DNA of 64,000 bases. It comes from Desulfovibrio sp. JC022 (GTDB lineage Bacteria; Desulfobacterota; Desulfovibrionia; Desulfovibrionales; Desulfovibrionaceae). Both the position numbers and the translations under genes were made by a program. Positions 44,836-53,382 of this stretch are shown here, piece by piece. The notes under the pieces are model-generated. The model did not search any database. It had not been told where the DNA came from and saw only the letters and a program-made list of their open reading frames with translations. Numbering within the stretch: position 1 is the stretch's first letter; every line of letters begins with the position of its first letter. Location of the stretch: NCBI RefSeq assembly GCF_010470665.1, contig NZ_VOPZ01000004.1:310001-374000 (forward strand), in the 5' to 3' direction.

Positions 44836-45507
44836 TCATATGGATTTGCCGGGAACAACTTCCCGGATATTAACTGTCATTTCCGCATTGCAGCAGGCGG
44901 CCTTTTCAGTCAGGGGCAGCGATGTTTTCCAGCCCAACGATTCGAGCTTATCCCAAACCGGGACAGAAACATCACGCCTCGGCTCAGCCATCCAAATGGC
45001 TCCGCCCGGCTTTAGTACGCACCGGAAAAGTTTTTCCAGCGGATCAAAAAATCTTTTTTCGTAGAGGATATCCCCGCCCCAGATAAAATCAAAAGAATTC
45101 TCGGCAAGGGACGGTTCACGCCAGTCCATCTGCAACCAGAGCGGCTGAGCGGTTCCGTTGGAAACGGCGTTATCTTTTGCAAAATAAAGCGGCGGCAATT
45201 CGTAATCAAAAGCGACAACTTCTGCGCCAAGTGATTGACCGATAACAGCGGTAAGCCCCAGCCCGCAACCGAGATCAAGACATTTACGTCCTTTAATCAG
45301 ATCTGAATTACGATAAAGCCACTCCCCCAGCAAAACGCTGGCAGGCCAGAGTTCAGCCCAATAGGGAAGCCGTTCATCATCGCCGAATTCATCTTCGCCG
45401 ATTTCATCCCAAAGGGTCTCAAGATCGGCTGTACGTTCTATATTCCAAACCCTTCCGGCGGTTTTAACTTCTATCAATTCCCGTTCACCGGAAATGTAAT
45501 CTTTCAA
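44836..45507 (-). CDS. Class I SAM-dependent methyltransferase (lysine-methyltransferase-like)
   Basis: 223 residues from a TTG with CAGGAG 8 bases upstream. CLDLGCGLGLTAVIG is motif I, and the LPYWAELWPASVLL block in front of it is shared with the METTL-type protein lysine methyltransferases (for example those acting on electron-transfer flavoprotein). GGDILYEKRF stands where the catalytic motif is expected. 18 bases before nikR, so first gene of the operon. Substrate is unknown; protein lysine is a reasonable guess. Confidence 0.8.
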   Translation of the reverse strand: MKDYISGERELIEVKTAGRVWNIERTADLETLWDEIGEDEFGDDERLPYWAELWPASVLLGEWLYRNSDLIKGRKCLDLGCGLGLTAVIGQSLGAEVVAFDYELPPLYFAKDNAVSNGTAQPLWLQMDWREPSLAENSFDFIWGGDILYEKRFFDPLEKLFRCVLKPGGAIWMAEPRRDVSVPVWDKLESLGWKTSLPLTEKAACCNAEMTVNIREVVPGKSI

Positions 45508-45764
45508 TTAAAGAACTCCTGTTTGACCTATTGAGTATGCGTATTTTCGTCAAAAGACAAGTTTCAGTAACACGAAATATATCGCTGCAAAATTATAAAA
45601 TCATTCAATTTTAATTTATGAATAATTTTACAGAATATTTTTCTGCAAATTAGCCCTGTTCAAGTCTTTTATTTCTCAGGCAGGAATGCTATCAGGTGCG
45701 AGTTATCCATAAAGACACGGTCAAAATAACAACATAAATCAGTCTATCCACAGAAGGAGGCCAC

Positions 45765-46145
45765 ATGATTCCGCAGGAACTTCTTTACGCCAAATCTCAC
45801 GAATGGCTCAAGGTTGACGGTGAAAACGGTATTATCGGCATCACCCATTTTGCTCAGGAACAGCTCGGCGACCTTACTTTCGTCGAACTCCCGCAGGAAG
45901 GCGACACTTTCGCAGCAGGCGACGAATTCGGCTCTATCGAATCCGTAAAAGCTGCCAGCGAAATGTACGCTCCGGTTGATTGCGAAGTTGTCGCAGTGAA
46001 CGAAGCACTGGAAGACGCACCCGAAAAAGTCAACGAAGATCCTTACGGTGACGGCTGGCTCATGAAAATCAAAATCACCGGCCCCACTGACGGACTTCTT
46101 GATGCCGCAGCCTACGAAAAGGTTACTGAAGAAGACGCTCACTAA
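45765..46145 (+). CDS. gcvH: Glycine cleavage system H protein
   Basis: 126 residues; AGAAGGAGG before the ATG. The lipoyl-carrier fold is evident, with the modified Lys in IESVKAASEMYAPV (about residue 64). It shuttles the aminomethyl group between the P, T and L proteins. First gene of a gcv group. The 257-base region before it is AT-rich; I found no glycine riboswitch pattern or clear promoter there. Confidence 0.96.
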   Translation: MIPQELLYAKSHEWLKVDGENGIIGITHFAQEQLGDLTFVELPQEGDTFAAGDEFGSIESVKAASEMYAPVDCEVVAVNEALEDAPEKVNEDPYGDGWLMKIKITGPTDGLLDAAAYEKVTEEDAH

Positions 46146-46179
46146 TCCGGAGCCGCTCTTTACTATATAGTACACAAAC

Positions 46180-46219
46180 ATCCCCGCCGACCGCTCACGT
46201 CAGCGGGGATTTATTTTTA
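46180..46219 (+). terminator. Attenuator-like terminator between gcvH and gcvPA
   Basis: ATCCCCGC and GCGGGGAT with inner GAC/GTC, followed by TTATTTTTAT. Partial read-through would make more gcvH transcript than downstream genes. Confidence 0.75.
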
Positions 46220-46233
46220 TACCGGAGGACATA

Positions 46234-47565
46234 ATGCCTTACGTACCCCATTCCCCGGAAGAAATCCGGGAAATGCTTGATGTGATCGGCGTGGACTCCG
46301 TGGAAGATCTCTTTGCCGAAATCCCGACTGAACTGCGCCCCAAAAGCTTTGCCCTGCCAAAAGGCAAAAGCGAAATGGCGGTTTTGCAGCAGCTTGAAGA
46401 AATGGCAGCAAAGAACACCACGGACCTGACCAGCTTTCTCGGAGCAGGATTCTACGACCATTTCATTCCCACTGCGGTTGATGCACTCTCTTCCCGCAGC
46501 GAATTCTATACCGCCTACACCCCTTATCAGCCGGAATCCTCTCAGGGAACTTTGCAGGCGATCTTCGAATACCAGACCGCCATGGCGCGGCTCATGGGCA
46601 TGGACTACGCCAACGCCTCTGTTTATGACGGCGGGTCCGCGCTCTACGAAGCCACTCTCATGGCTGTGCGCAAAACCAGACGCAAAAAAATCATAGTCAG
46701 TGAAGCACTGAACCCCATCTACCGGGTCATGCTTGATTCATACACCACCAACCTGAACCTTGAACTTATCACCGTGCCCCACAACCACGGCCGCACCAAC
46801 GTCAAGTCCATCACCGCAGCAGTCGATAAGGACACCGCAGCTGTGATTGTTCAGAACCCCAACTTTTTCGGTTCAGTGAACGACTTCACTGAAATGTTTG
46901 AAAAAGTTCATGAGCACAAAGCTCTGGCAATCATGTCCACCTACCCGGTTATGCAGTCTGTTCTGAAGACTCCCGGACAGATGGGTGCCGACATCGCCAT
47001 CGGTGACGGCCAGTCCATCGGACAGCCCCTGTCCTTCGGCGGCCCTTACCTCGGCATCATGACCTGCACCAAAGCTCTGGTTCGCCAGATGCCGGGACGC
47101 ATTGCCGGACGCACAGAAGACGAGGACGGCAAGACCGGTTACGTACTGACCATTCAGGCTCGTGAGCAGCACATCCGCCGCCAGAAAGCGACATCCAACA
47201 TCTGCTCCAACCAGGCTCTCTGCGCCCTGCGTACCCTGATCCATCTCTGCCTGCTGGGCGAAGAAGGTCTGCGCCGCACTGCCACACTTTCCGTGGAACG
47301 CGCCCATTACGCAGCAGAGCGACTCACCGCCATTGACGGCGTTGAAATGTTTACCAAGGGTCCCTTTGGTAATGAGTTCGCAGTATCCCTGCCGGTCAAT
47401 GCTTTCGAAGTAATCGACAAACTCACTGAGCGCGGCATCATCCCAGGCTTCCCTGTGGGACGCTACTACGAAGGATTTGAAAACGTACTGCTGGTGGCCT
47501 GCACAGAAAAGACCACTGAAGAACAGATCGGCATCTTTGCTGAAATTCTGCGGGGGACAATCTAA
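46234..47565 (+). CDS. gcvPA: Glycine dehydrogenase (decarboxylating) subunit 1
   Basis: 443 residues; CCGGAGGA upstream. The product is the non-PLP half of the split P protein, which decarboxylates glycine. YVPHSPEEIREML, FLGAGFYDHFIPTAVD, YTPYQPESSQGTLQAIFEY (written as blocks) and ATSNICSNQALCAL are conserved. The stop overlaps the next start by one base (TAATG), typical coupling of the two subunits. Confidence 0.96.
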   Translation: MPYVPHSPEEIREMLDVIGVDSVEDLFAEIPTELRPKSFALPKGKSEMAVLQQLEEMAAKNTTDLTSFLGAGFYDHFIPTAVDALSSRSEFYTAYTPYQPESSQGTLQAIFEYQTAMARLMGMDYANASVYDGGSALYEATLMAVRKTRRKKIIVSEALNPIYRVMLDSYTTNLNLELITVPHNHGRTNVKSITAAVDKDTAAVIVQNPNFFGSVNDFTEMFEKVHEHKALAIMSTYPVMQSVLKTPGQMGADIAIGDGQSIGQPLSFGGPYLGIMTCTKALVRQMPGRIAGRTEDEDGKTGYVLTIQAREQHIRRQKATSNICSNQALCALRTLIHLCLLGEEGLRRTATLSVERAHYAAERLTAIDGVEMFTKGPFGNEFAVSLPVNAFEVIDKLTERGIIPGFPVGRYYEGFENVLLVACTEKTTEEQIGIFAEILRGTI

Positions 47566-49010
47566 TGAAGACAGTATTTGAAAAATCCGTTCCCGGTCGT
47601 GAAGGCTGCTGGCCTGAAGAACCCAAGACCAAAATCGAGGACTTCATACCCACTGAGCTTCTGCGTGAAGAAGCCGGTATGCCCTCCCTTTCCGAGCTGG
47701 ACGTGGTCCGCCACTTCACCCTGCTCTCCCAGAAAAACTTCGGTGTGGATTCCAATTTCTATCCCCTTGGTTCCTGCACCATGAAATACAACCCCAAGTT
47801 CACTGAAGTAGTGGCCGCCATGCCCGGATTCGCCAAGCTGCATCCGGTTATATCCCAGCTTAAGGGAGCAGGCCGCCATTGTCAGGGCGCACTTGAGGTT
47901 ATCCACGAAACCGAATCCCTGCTCAGCGAACTGACCGGAATGGCTGCATTCACCATGCACCCCATGGCCGGTGCACACGGCGAACTGACCGGGGTTATGC
48001 TCATGGCCGCTTACCATCGCGACAAGGGCAATAAAAAAACCAAGATCGTCTGCCCGGATTCCGCCCACGGCACCAACCCCGCTTCCGCCGCAGTTGCCGG
48101 ATACGATGTTGTTTCCGTTGAATCCAAAGACGGTATCATCACCCCCGAAGCACTCGCCGAGGTTCTGGATGATGAGGTGGCTGGCGTAATGATGACCTGC
48201 CCCAACACCCTTGGGCTTTTCGAGACCCATTTGCAGGAACTGGTGGAAATGATCCACGAAAAGGATGCCCTGCTCTACTATGACGGCGCAAATATGAACG
48301 CCATCATGGGCAAGCTGCGCGTGGGCGATGCCGGATTCGACATCGTGCACCTCAACCTGCACAAGACCCTCGGTACCCCGCACGGTGGCGGCGGTCCCGG
48401 TTCCGGTCCTGTCGGTGTAAGTGAAAGGGTTAAGCCCTTCCTGCCCATCTCCCGCGTTGAAAAACTGGAAGACGGTCAGTACTACCTTGACTACGACGCT
48501 CCGAAATCCATCGGTTATGTTGCCCCCTTCTACGGCAACTTCGGCGTCTATCTTAAGGCTTACGCATACATGCTCCGTCTCGGACGCGAAGGTCTGACCC
48601 GCGCCACTGAAGGTGCGGTCCTCAGCGCAAACTACATGCGCAAACGTCTCGAAAACCATTACGAGATTCCCTACAACCGCATCTGCATGCACGAATTTGT
48701 TGCATCCGCAGTAGAGCAGGCCAAGAACGGCGTTCGCGCTCTCGACGTTGCCAAGGCACTGCTGGATAAGGGACATCATGCCCCGACCATCTACTTCCCG
48801 CTCATCGTGAAGGAATGCCTGATGATCGAACCTACTGAGACTGAAAATAAAGAAACCATCGACCTCTTTATCGACGATCTCATTGAGATCGCTGAAATGG
48901 CGGAAAAGAACCCCGAAGCGTTGCAGGCCGCCCCGCTTACCACCTCTGTAAAGAGACTGGATGAGACCAAGGCCGCACGTTCCATGGTGATTACTGATGA
49001 CATCAAATAG
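47565..49010 (+). CDS. gcvPB: Glycine dehydrogenase (decarboxylating) subunit 2
   Basis: 481 residues, the PLP-binding half. HLNLHKTLGTPHGGGGPGSG contains the Lys that binds pyridoxal phosphate; PLGSCTMKYNPK and DSAHGTNPASA are family blocks. It works as a complex with GcvPA. The last bases overlap the lpdA start by 14. Confidence 0.96.
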   Translation: MKTVFEKSVPGREGCWPEEPKTKIEDFIPTELLREEAGMPSLSELDVVRHFTLLSQKNFGVDSNFYPLGSCTMKYNPKFTEVVAAMPGFAKLHPVISQLKGAGRHCQGALEVIHETESLLSELTGMAAFTMHPMAGAHGELTGVMLMAAYHRDKGNKKTKIVCPDSAHGTNPASAAVAGYDVVSVESKDGIITPEALAEVLDDEVAGVMMTCPNTLGLFETHLQELVEMIHEKDALLYYDGANMNAIMGKLRVGDAGFDIVHLNLHKTLGTPHGGGGPGSGPVGVSERVKPFLPISRVEKLEDGQYYLDYDAPKSIGYVAPFYGNFGVYLKAYAYMLRLGREGLTRATEGAVLSANYMRKRLENHYEIPYNRICMHEFVASAVEQAKNGVRALDVAKALLDKGHHAPTIYFPLIVKECLMIEPTETENKETIDLFIDDLIEIAEMAEKNPEALQAAPLTTSVKRLDETKAARSMVITDDIK

Positions 49011-50379
49011 TTTCCCGACAGAATCACGCTCCTACGACCTCGTGGTCGTAGGGGCCGGTCCGGGTGGTTTTGACGCAGCCCTCGAAGCTGCGGAGGAAGG
49101 CATTAAAGTCGCGCTGGTTGAAAAAGACCTGCTCGGCGGAACCTGCCTCAATGTGGGTTGCATTCCCACCAAAATGTACCTCGGTGCAACCTCTCCGGTA
49201 GAAGAACTGGCAGCCCAGTCCAAGGCACGCGTTGCCAAGGGTGAAATCGAAATCGATTTCAAAGCCTTGTGTACAAAGAAAGACCGCTTTATTGCGGCAA
49301 CCCGCAAGGCCATGGCCCAGAAAGCCAAAAAACTGGGTATCGACCTCTACCCCGCTGTCGCCAAGGTGATTGAGCCTGGCAAGGTAGAGGTTTCCCACCC
49401 TGAAGAACAGGCTGTACTTGAGTACAAAAACCTGATCCTCGCCACGGGTTCCCACCCAACCGTATTTCCCGGACTTGAGCCAGACAACGAAACCATTCTC
49501 GACAATGCAGGATTTCTCGCGCTGGAAGAAATGCCCACTTCATTGCTGGTCATCGGAGCGGGTTTTATCGGTCTTGAAATGGCTCAGATCGCCCACCGCA
49601 CAGGATGCAAAATCACCGTGGTGGATGCCCTTGATCGCATCGCAGTATATGAAGATCCGGAAGTGTCTAAAGCTTTGCAGGGTGTATTCAAGCGTCACAA
49701 GTGGAAATTCAATCTCGGTGTGAAGGTTAAATCCGTGACCGCCGAGAACGGACAAGCCGTGCTGCGAACAGAAGACGGTGAAGAAATCACTGCCGACAAG
49801 GCACTCATCGCCATCGGACGCCGCCCCAATTCCGCAGATCTCGGTCTTGATGCACTTGGTGTGGAAACCGCAGGTCCCGGATTCGTCAAGGTTAACGAAA
49901 ACCTTGAAGCCGCCGACAACGTTTACGCCATCGGTGACCTGAACGGCAAAATCCTGCTCGCCCACGCCGCCAGCCATCAGGCCGGGTACGTGGTCCGCCG
50001 CATTGCCGGAAAAACCGAAGACGCATACGAACACGGTCCCATCCCGTCCATTCTCTACGGTTCCCCGGAAACCATGCGTGTAGGGCTCATGCCCGCCGAC
50101 CTAGAAGGTCAGGGGGAAGTTAAAACTTCATCCTTCCCGCTGGTAGCCAACCCCATTGCGCAGGCCTATGCATCCACGCAGGGCTTTGTAAAAGTGGTCT
50201 GGCTTGATGGCAAAGTTGCCGGGATCACCGCAGTAGGACACCATGTCTCAGGCTTCACCACCGCAGCAGCCATGATAGTACAGGAAGGCTGGACCAAGGA
50301 CGACATCCACAAGGTAGTCTTCCCCCATCCGTCTCTGGATGAAGCACTGCTTGGTGCACTGAAAGCGGAGCAGAAATAA
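48997..50379 (+). CDS. lpdA: Dihydrolipoyl dehydrogenase (L protein)
   Basis: 460 residues. VVVGAGPGGFDAALEAAEEG binds FAD, GGTCLNVGCIPTK has the redox-active disulfide, LLVIGAGFIGLEMAQ the NAD site, and FPHPSLDEALLGAL the C-terminal catalytic His. It reoxidises the lipoyl group of GcvH. The start ATG lies inside gcvPB and has a weak ribosome site, so it may rely on coupling. No gcvT follows; a repeat and terminator end the operon. Confidence 0.94.
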   Translation: MTSNSFPTESRSYDLVVVGAGPGGFDAALEAAEEGIKVALVEKDLLGGTCLNVGCIPTKMYLGATSPVEELAAQSKARVAKGEIEIDFKALCTKKDRFIAATRKAMAQKAKKLGIDLYPAVAKVIEPGKVEVSHPEEQAVLEYKNLILATGSHPTVFPGLEPDNETILDNAGFLALEEMPTSLLVIGAGFIGLEMAQIAHRTGCKITVVDALDRIAVYEDPEVSKALQGVFKRHKWKFNLGVKVKSVTAENGQAVLRTEDGEEITADKALIAIGRRPNSADLGLDALGVETAGPGFVKVNENLEAADNVYAIGDLNGKILLAHAASHQAGYVVRRIAGKTEDAYEHGPIPSILYGSPETMRVGLMPADLEGQGEVKTSSFPLVANPIAQAYASTQGFVKVVWLDGKVAGITAVGHHVSGFTTAAAMIVQEGWTKDDIHKVVFPHPSLDEALLGALKAEQK

Positions 50380-50383
50380 GAAT

Positions 50384-50547
50384 GCCTCCGGCGGCTCTCC
50401 GAGGGCCAAAGAAACTTTTTATTGCGCCCCTTCCTGGGGCTTACCCCTTCGGGGCGGTGCTTTTAGGCACCGGGCAAATCCGCTTTCCTGCGGATTTGTG
50501 TAAAAAGTTTCTCTGGACTCTTCAAAAACCTTTAGTTTGGCTTCGCC
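50384..50547 (+). repeat. Dispersed intergenic repeat, copy H, with enlarged multi-hairpin centre
   Basis: GCCTCCGGCGGC (50384-50395) and GCTTCGCC (50540-50547) flank a stem AGAAACTTTTTA/TAAAAAGTTTCT (50410-50421 with 50501-50512). Instead of a 2-base loop it encloses four hairpins: GCCCC/GGGGC (50426-50440), CCCC/GGGG (50444-50454), GGTGC/GCACC (50456-50471) and AAATCCGC/GCGGATTT (50476-50497). Confidence 0.8.
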
Positions 50548-50576
50548 GCTGACGCACGACACATCTACCAAATACA

Positions 50577-50612
50577 AAAAGTCCTCTGTTCATTTGAGCA
50601 GAGGACTTTTCT
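50577..50612 (+). terminator. Terminator of the gcv-lpdA operon
   Basis: AAAAGTCCTCTG and CAGAGGACTTTT pair perfectly (12 bp) with a 10-base loop, then CTT. Confidence 0.85.
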
Positions 50613-50688
50613 TATGCTTCATTTGCTACTACCATTTGCTCATGCTAATATGGTCGGCAATGGTATTTTTATGAAACACGGAGTGATA

Positions 50689-51444
50689 ATGTCCAGAGCA
50701 GTCTCCATTTTAGTGCTACTTATTATTGTAGCATTCCCAACCGGTTCTGCAGCGCGCATGGAAATAAAATTTGCAACTCAGGATTTTTTTCCATTCTCAT
50801 ACGAAGAAAATGGAGAAATCAAAGGTCCGGGGGCAGAAATCGTGCGCGAGGTATGCAAAAAGATTGATGTAAAATGTAGTATTGGACTTTATCCGTGGCG
50901 CAGATCACTGGCGATGTGCAATAAAGGACAGATTCAGGCCCTTTTCATGGTAGGAAAAAACAAAGAACGAGTTCAGGATTTTTACTTCAGCCCTCCCTTA
51001 ATAGCAACCGAATACGGTTTCTTTGAATGTCTGGATAAGCCAATAAAGTATGAAGGAATTACAAGCCTTCATAACATGACGATCGGGACGTACGGCCCAT
51101 CGAATACCTCCTATAGTTTGGAAAAACTCGTAATAGGCCCTGACAACAACATAAATATAGATATAACCCCGGACGATCTGACACAATTCAAAAAACTGGC
51201 TAGATGCAGAGTTGATGCAGTATATTCAAACAAAGACGTTGGTTTGGCGATAATGAAAAGGTTAAAAATAAAAAATATCGCCTATGCAGGAACGGAAAAA
51301 AGACTAAATTACTACATAGCATTTTCCAAAAAGAGTACACCGTCTGTGCTTGTAAGGAAATTTAACCTTTGTCTTTCGCTAATGAAACAATCAGGTCGTT
51401 TACAACAAATTCTGCAAAAATACGGTTTACAAGCAGCCGACTAA
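50689..51444 (+). CDS. Periplasmic solute-binding protein, family 3-like
   Basis: 251 residues from the ATG at 50689, which has GGAG 6 bases before it; ATGs at 50614 and 50671 lie upstream without ribosome sites. Signal peptide SRAVSILVLLIIVAFPTGSAA. The mature protein (IKFATQDFFPFSYEENGEIKG, GPGAEIVREVCKK) resembles amino-acid-type binding proteins (SBP_bac_3), and four Cys residues could form disulfides. No permease or ATPase is near, so it may be an orphan binder or act in signalling. Its stop overlaps the stop of the opposing gene. Confidence 0.78.
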   Translation: MSRAVSILVLLIIVAFPTGSAARMEIKFATQDFFPFSYEENGEIKGPGAEIVREVCKKIDVKCSIGLYPWRRSLAMCNKGQIQALFMVGKNKERVQDFYFSPPLIATEYGFFECLDKPIKYEGITSLHNMTIGTYGPSNTSYSLEKLVIGPDNNINIDITPDDLTQFKKLARCRVDAVYSNKDVGLAIMKRLKIKNIAYAGTEKRLNYYIAFSKKSTPSVLVRKFNLCLSLMKQSGRLQQILQKYGLQAAD

Positions 51445-52619
51445 CCTCCCAGCACAAACCGTTCAATCTCATCTATGCGCTTCAAATAATCCTGTGTGTA
51501 AAGCGGCCCGTTGGCAGTAAATAAAGCAGCCTTATTGCGGTGTGCCTGACACCAATGCGCTAAAACAGGATTAGGCCAGATACGTGAATACGTTTTAATC
51601 ATGTGCAGGGTACTGTGACAGACCGGGGTGAACTCAGCTGTCCGGGCCAAAAGGTCCGTATAATCTTTGCCCAGATCGAGAAAAAAAGATCCGATAGCCC
51701 GTGCGCACTGATAGTTTGCCCCGGAAGAAAGCATCTTGATAAGTTTGTCTTCGGGAAATTTTTCAGGTTGCCATGGGCGTAACCATTCATCGGGAACAAT
51801 TTCTTCCTCAGAATAATCTATTTGTCCTTCTTTCAAAAACTGCTCAATTTTTCCGGCAAGCACAAGCCACATGGAACCGATATGTTCAACATCGCGGCTG
51901 GCATGCAGTCCGGTGATTGTGTTGTTCTCCTCGGTGAGTTTAAACTTTAAAAACGGGCAATGAGCTTCAATCTTCTTTTCAGACTTATTCCAGATTCCAC
52001 CAAAAATTCGATCCATTTCAATTACGTTTAGATTATCAATTTCACTTTCCCAGCTTTTAAGAATCGGCTTGGCTGTACGCCAGAGATCAGACCAGCCATC
52101 AAGATATGAATATGGGTCCGGACCGAATGCCGGATAATGGGAAAGCCGGGAGACTACAATGATGGGTACTTGCAGAAAACGTTCCCGCAGATTACCAAGC
52201 ATTTCCCGGTACCGTTTCAGATAACTGCCCGGTTTTGCCTGCACCATGCCGAAATTTCCCTTCATCCACGCTTCAAATTCAGGATGTTCCTGCCATGCTT
52301 CGGGATTGACAAAAAATATGTATTTGGATTCCCCATGCACGAAAAGCGGACTGTTTTCATGAAAAAGATTCATCACAATAAGCTGCGGATCAGGATCATC
52401 AGGCCCGATCATCTGGAACTGGTGGACCAGCTTGCGATCATGGTAATATTTATCCAGACCGAACTTTACATCCATGGCAGCCAATTCTTCGGGAATAATT
52501 CCCGGAGAACTGTTATAAGTAAACGGGGAAGCCAGAACACGATAAGTGCACGGGTGTCCCGATTTTTCTACCGCCCTGCCGAGGAAATCCATTTGACAGT
52601 TTCCCAAAAAGTAAAGCAT
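51441..52619 (-). CDS. Hypothetical protein with GNCQ motif (WcbI-like)
   Basis: 392 residues from the ATG at 52619 (AAGGAATC upstream); an ATG 14 codons earlier lacks a site. LYFLGNCQMDFLGRAVEKSG at the start recalls the GNCQ block of WcbI-type polysaccharide-modifying enzymes, which have a GDSL/SGNH-like fold. Other blocks (YIFFVNPEAWQEHPEFEAW, VVSRLSHYPAFGPDPYSYLDGW) are not known to me. No signal peptide. It may act on surface polysaccharide; this rests mainly on one motif. Confidence 0.6.
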   Translation of the reverse strand: MLYFLGNCQMDFLGRAVEKSGHPCTYRVLASPFTYNSSPGIIPEELAAMDVKFGLDKYYHDRKLVHQFQMIGPDDPDPQLIVMNLFHENSPLFVHGESKYIFFVNPEAWQEHPEFEAWMKGNFGMVQAKPGSYLKRYREMLGNLRERFLQVPIIVVSRLSHYPAFGPDPYSYLDGWSDLWRTAKPILKSWESEIDNLNVIEMDRIFGGIWNKSEKKIEAHCPFLKFKLTEENNTITGLHASRDVEHIGSMWLVLAGKIEQFLKEGQIDYSEEEIVPDEWLRPWQPEKFPEDKLIKMLSSGANYQCARAIGSFFLDLGKDYTDLLARTAEFTPVCHSTLHMIKTYSRIWPNPVLAHWCQAHRNKAALFTANGPLYTQDYLKRIDEIERFVLGG

Positions 52620-52694
52620 TCTGATTCCTTGATGGTTGTTGTTTAACTGTCCGGATTTCACTCTATTGCCGACTTACAGTCAAGCCCCTGAAGA

Positions 52695-53324
52695 ATGAAA
52701 GAAATTAAAGTCGAAACATTCGTACTCGGTCCCCTTGAGACCAACTCCTACCTGCTCACAGCCGGGTCTGATGCAGTGGTCATCGATTGCGGAATGGACC
52801 CGGACCCTATGCTGCAAGCCATCCGCGAACGGGCTCTGAATGTTCACTCCATCTACCTGACTCATATGCACCTTGATCACGTAGGCGGTGTGGGACCGTT
52901 GCAACAAGTTACCGGAGCCACGGTTTACGGTAATCTGGACGATCTCTACCTCAACGAGATTCCGGTCAAAGAAGGTGGTTCACGTGAGTTCAAAGAACTG
53001 CTTGATTTCGAAATTACAGACATAAAACAAGGGCGCAAAACAATCCTCGATAATCCGGTGATGATCATCGGAACTCCGGGACATACTCCCGGCAGCCTAT
53101 CCTATTTTTTCCCGGCCCAGAACTTCATTTTTGTGGGGGACCTGCTGTTCATGATTTCAGTTGGCCGCACTGATCTTCCCGGTGGCAACAGCGACGCACT
53201 GCTCAACTCCATTAGAAACCGCATCTTCATCCTTCCCGGACAGACCCAGATATTCTCCGGGCACGGACCCATGACCACTGTCAAACACGAACTGCGAAAC
53301 AATCCTTTTTTTATTGAAAAATAA
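52695..53324 (+). CDS. Metallo-beta-lactamase fold hydrolase (glyoxalase II-like)
   Basis: 209 residues. THMHLDHVGG (about 56-65) is the zinc-binding HxHxDH motif, with GTPGHTPGS, FVGDLLF and SGHGP providing further ligands. Length and spacing suit the small glyoxalase II-like hydrolases, which cleave thioesters. The ribosome site is weak (TGAAGA). It is a single gene between two opposing ones. Confidence 0.88.
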   Translation: MKEIKVETFVLGPLETNSYLLTAGSDAVVIDCGMDPDPMLQAIRERALNVHSIYLTHMHLDHVGGVGPLQQVTGATVYGNLDDLYLNEIPVKEGGSREFKELLDFEITDIKQGRKTILDNPVMIIGTPGHTPGSLSYFFPAQNFIFVGDLLFMISVGRTDLPGGNSDALLNSIRNRIFILPGQTQIFSGHGPMTTVKHELRNNPFFIEK

Positions 53325-53326
53325 AA

Positions 53327-53360
53327 AAAGGAGTACCCAATTTTGAGCACTCCTTTATCA
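53327..53360. terminator. Bidirectional terminator between converging genes
   Basis: AAAGGAGT and ACTCCTTT pair over a 14-base loop with flanking A and T stretches. Confidence 0.75.
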
Positions 53361-53382
53361 AATTCATATTGAAAACAAAAAT

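Noticed and set aside
45508-45764. Glycine riboswitch upstream of gcvH
   Set aside because: Such riboswitches are common before gcv genes, but I found neither the tandem aptamer pattern nor suitable pairing in this AT-rich stretch.
47562-48779. 405-codon frame opposite gcvPB
   Set aside because: Antisense shadow of a highly conserved gene.
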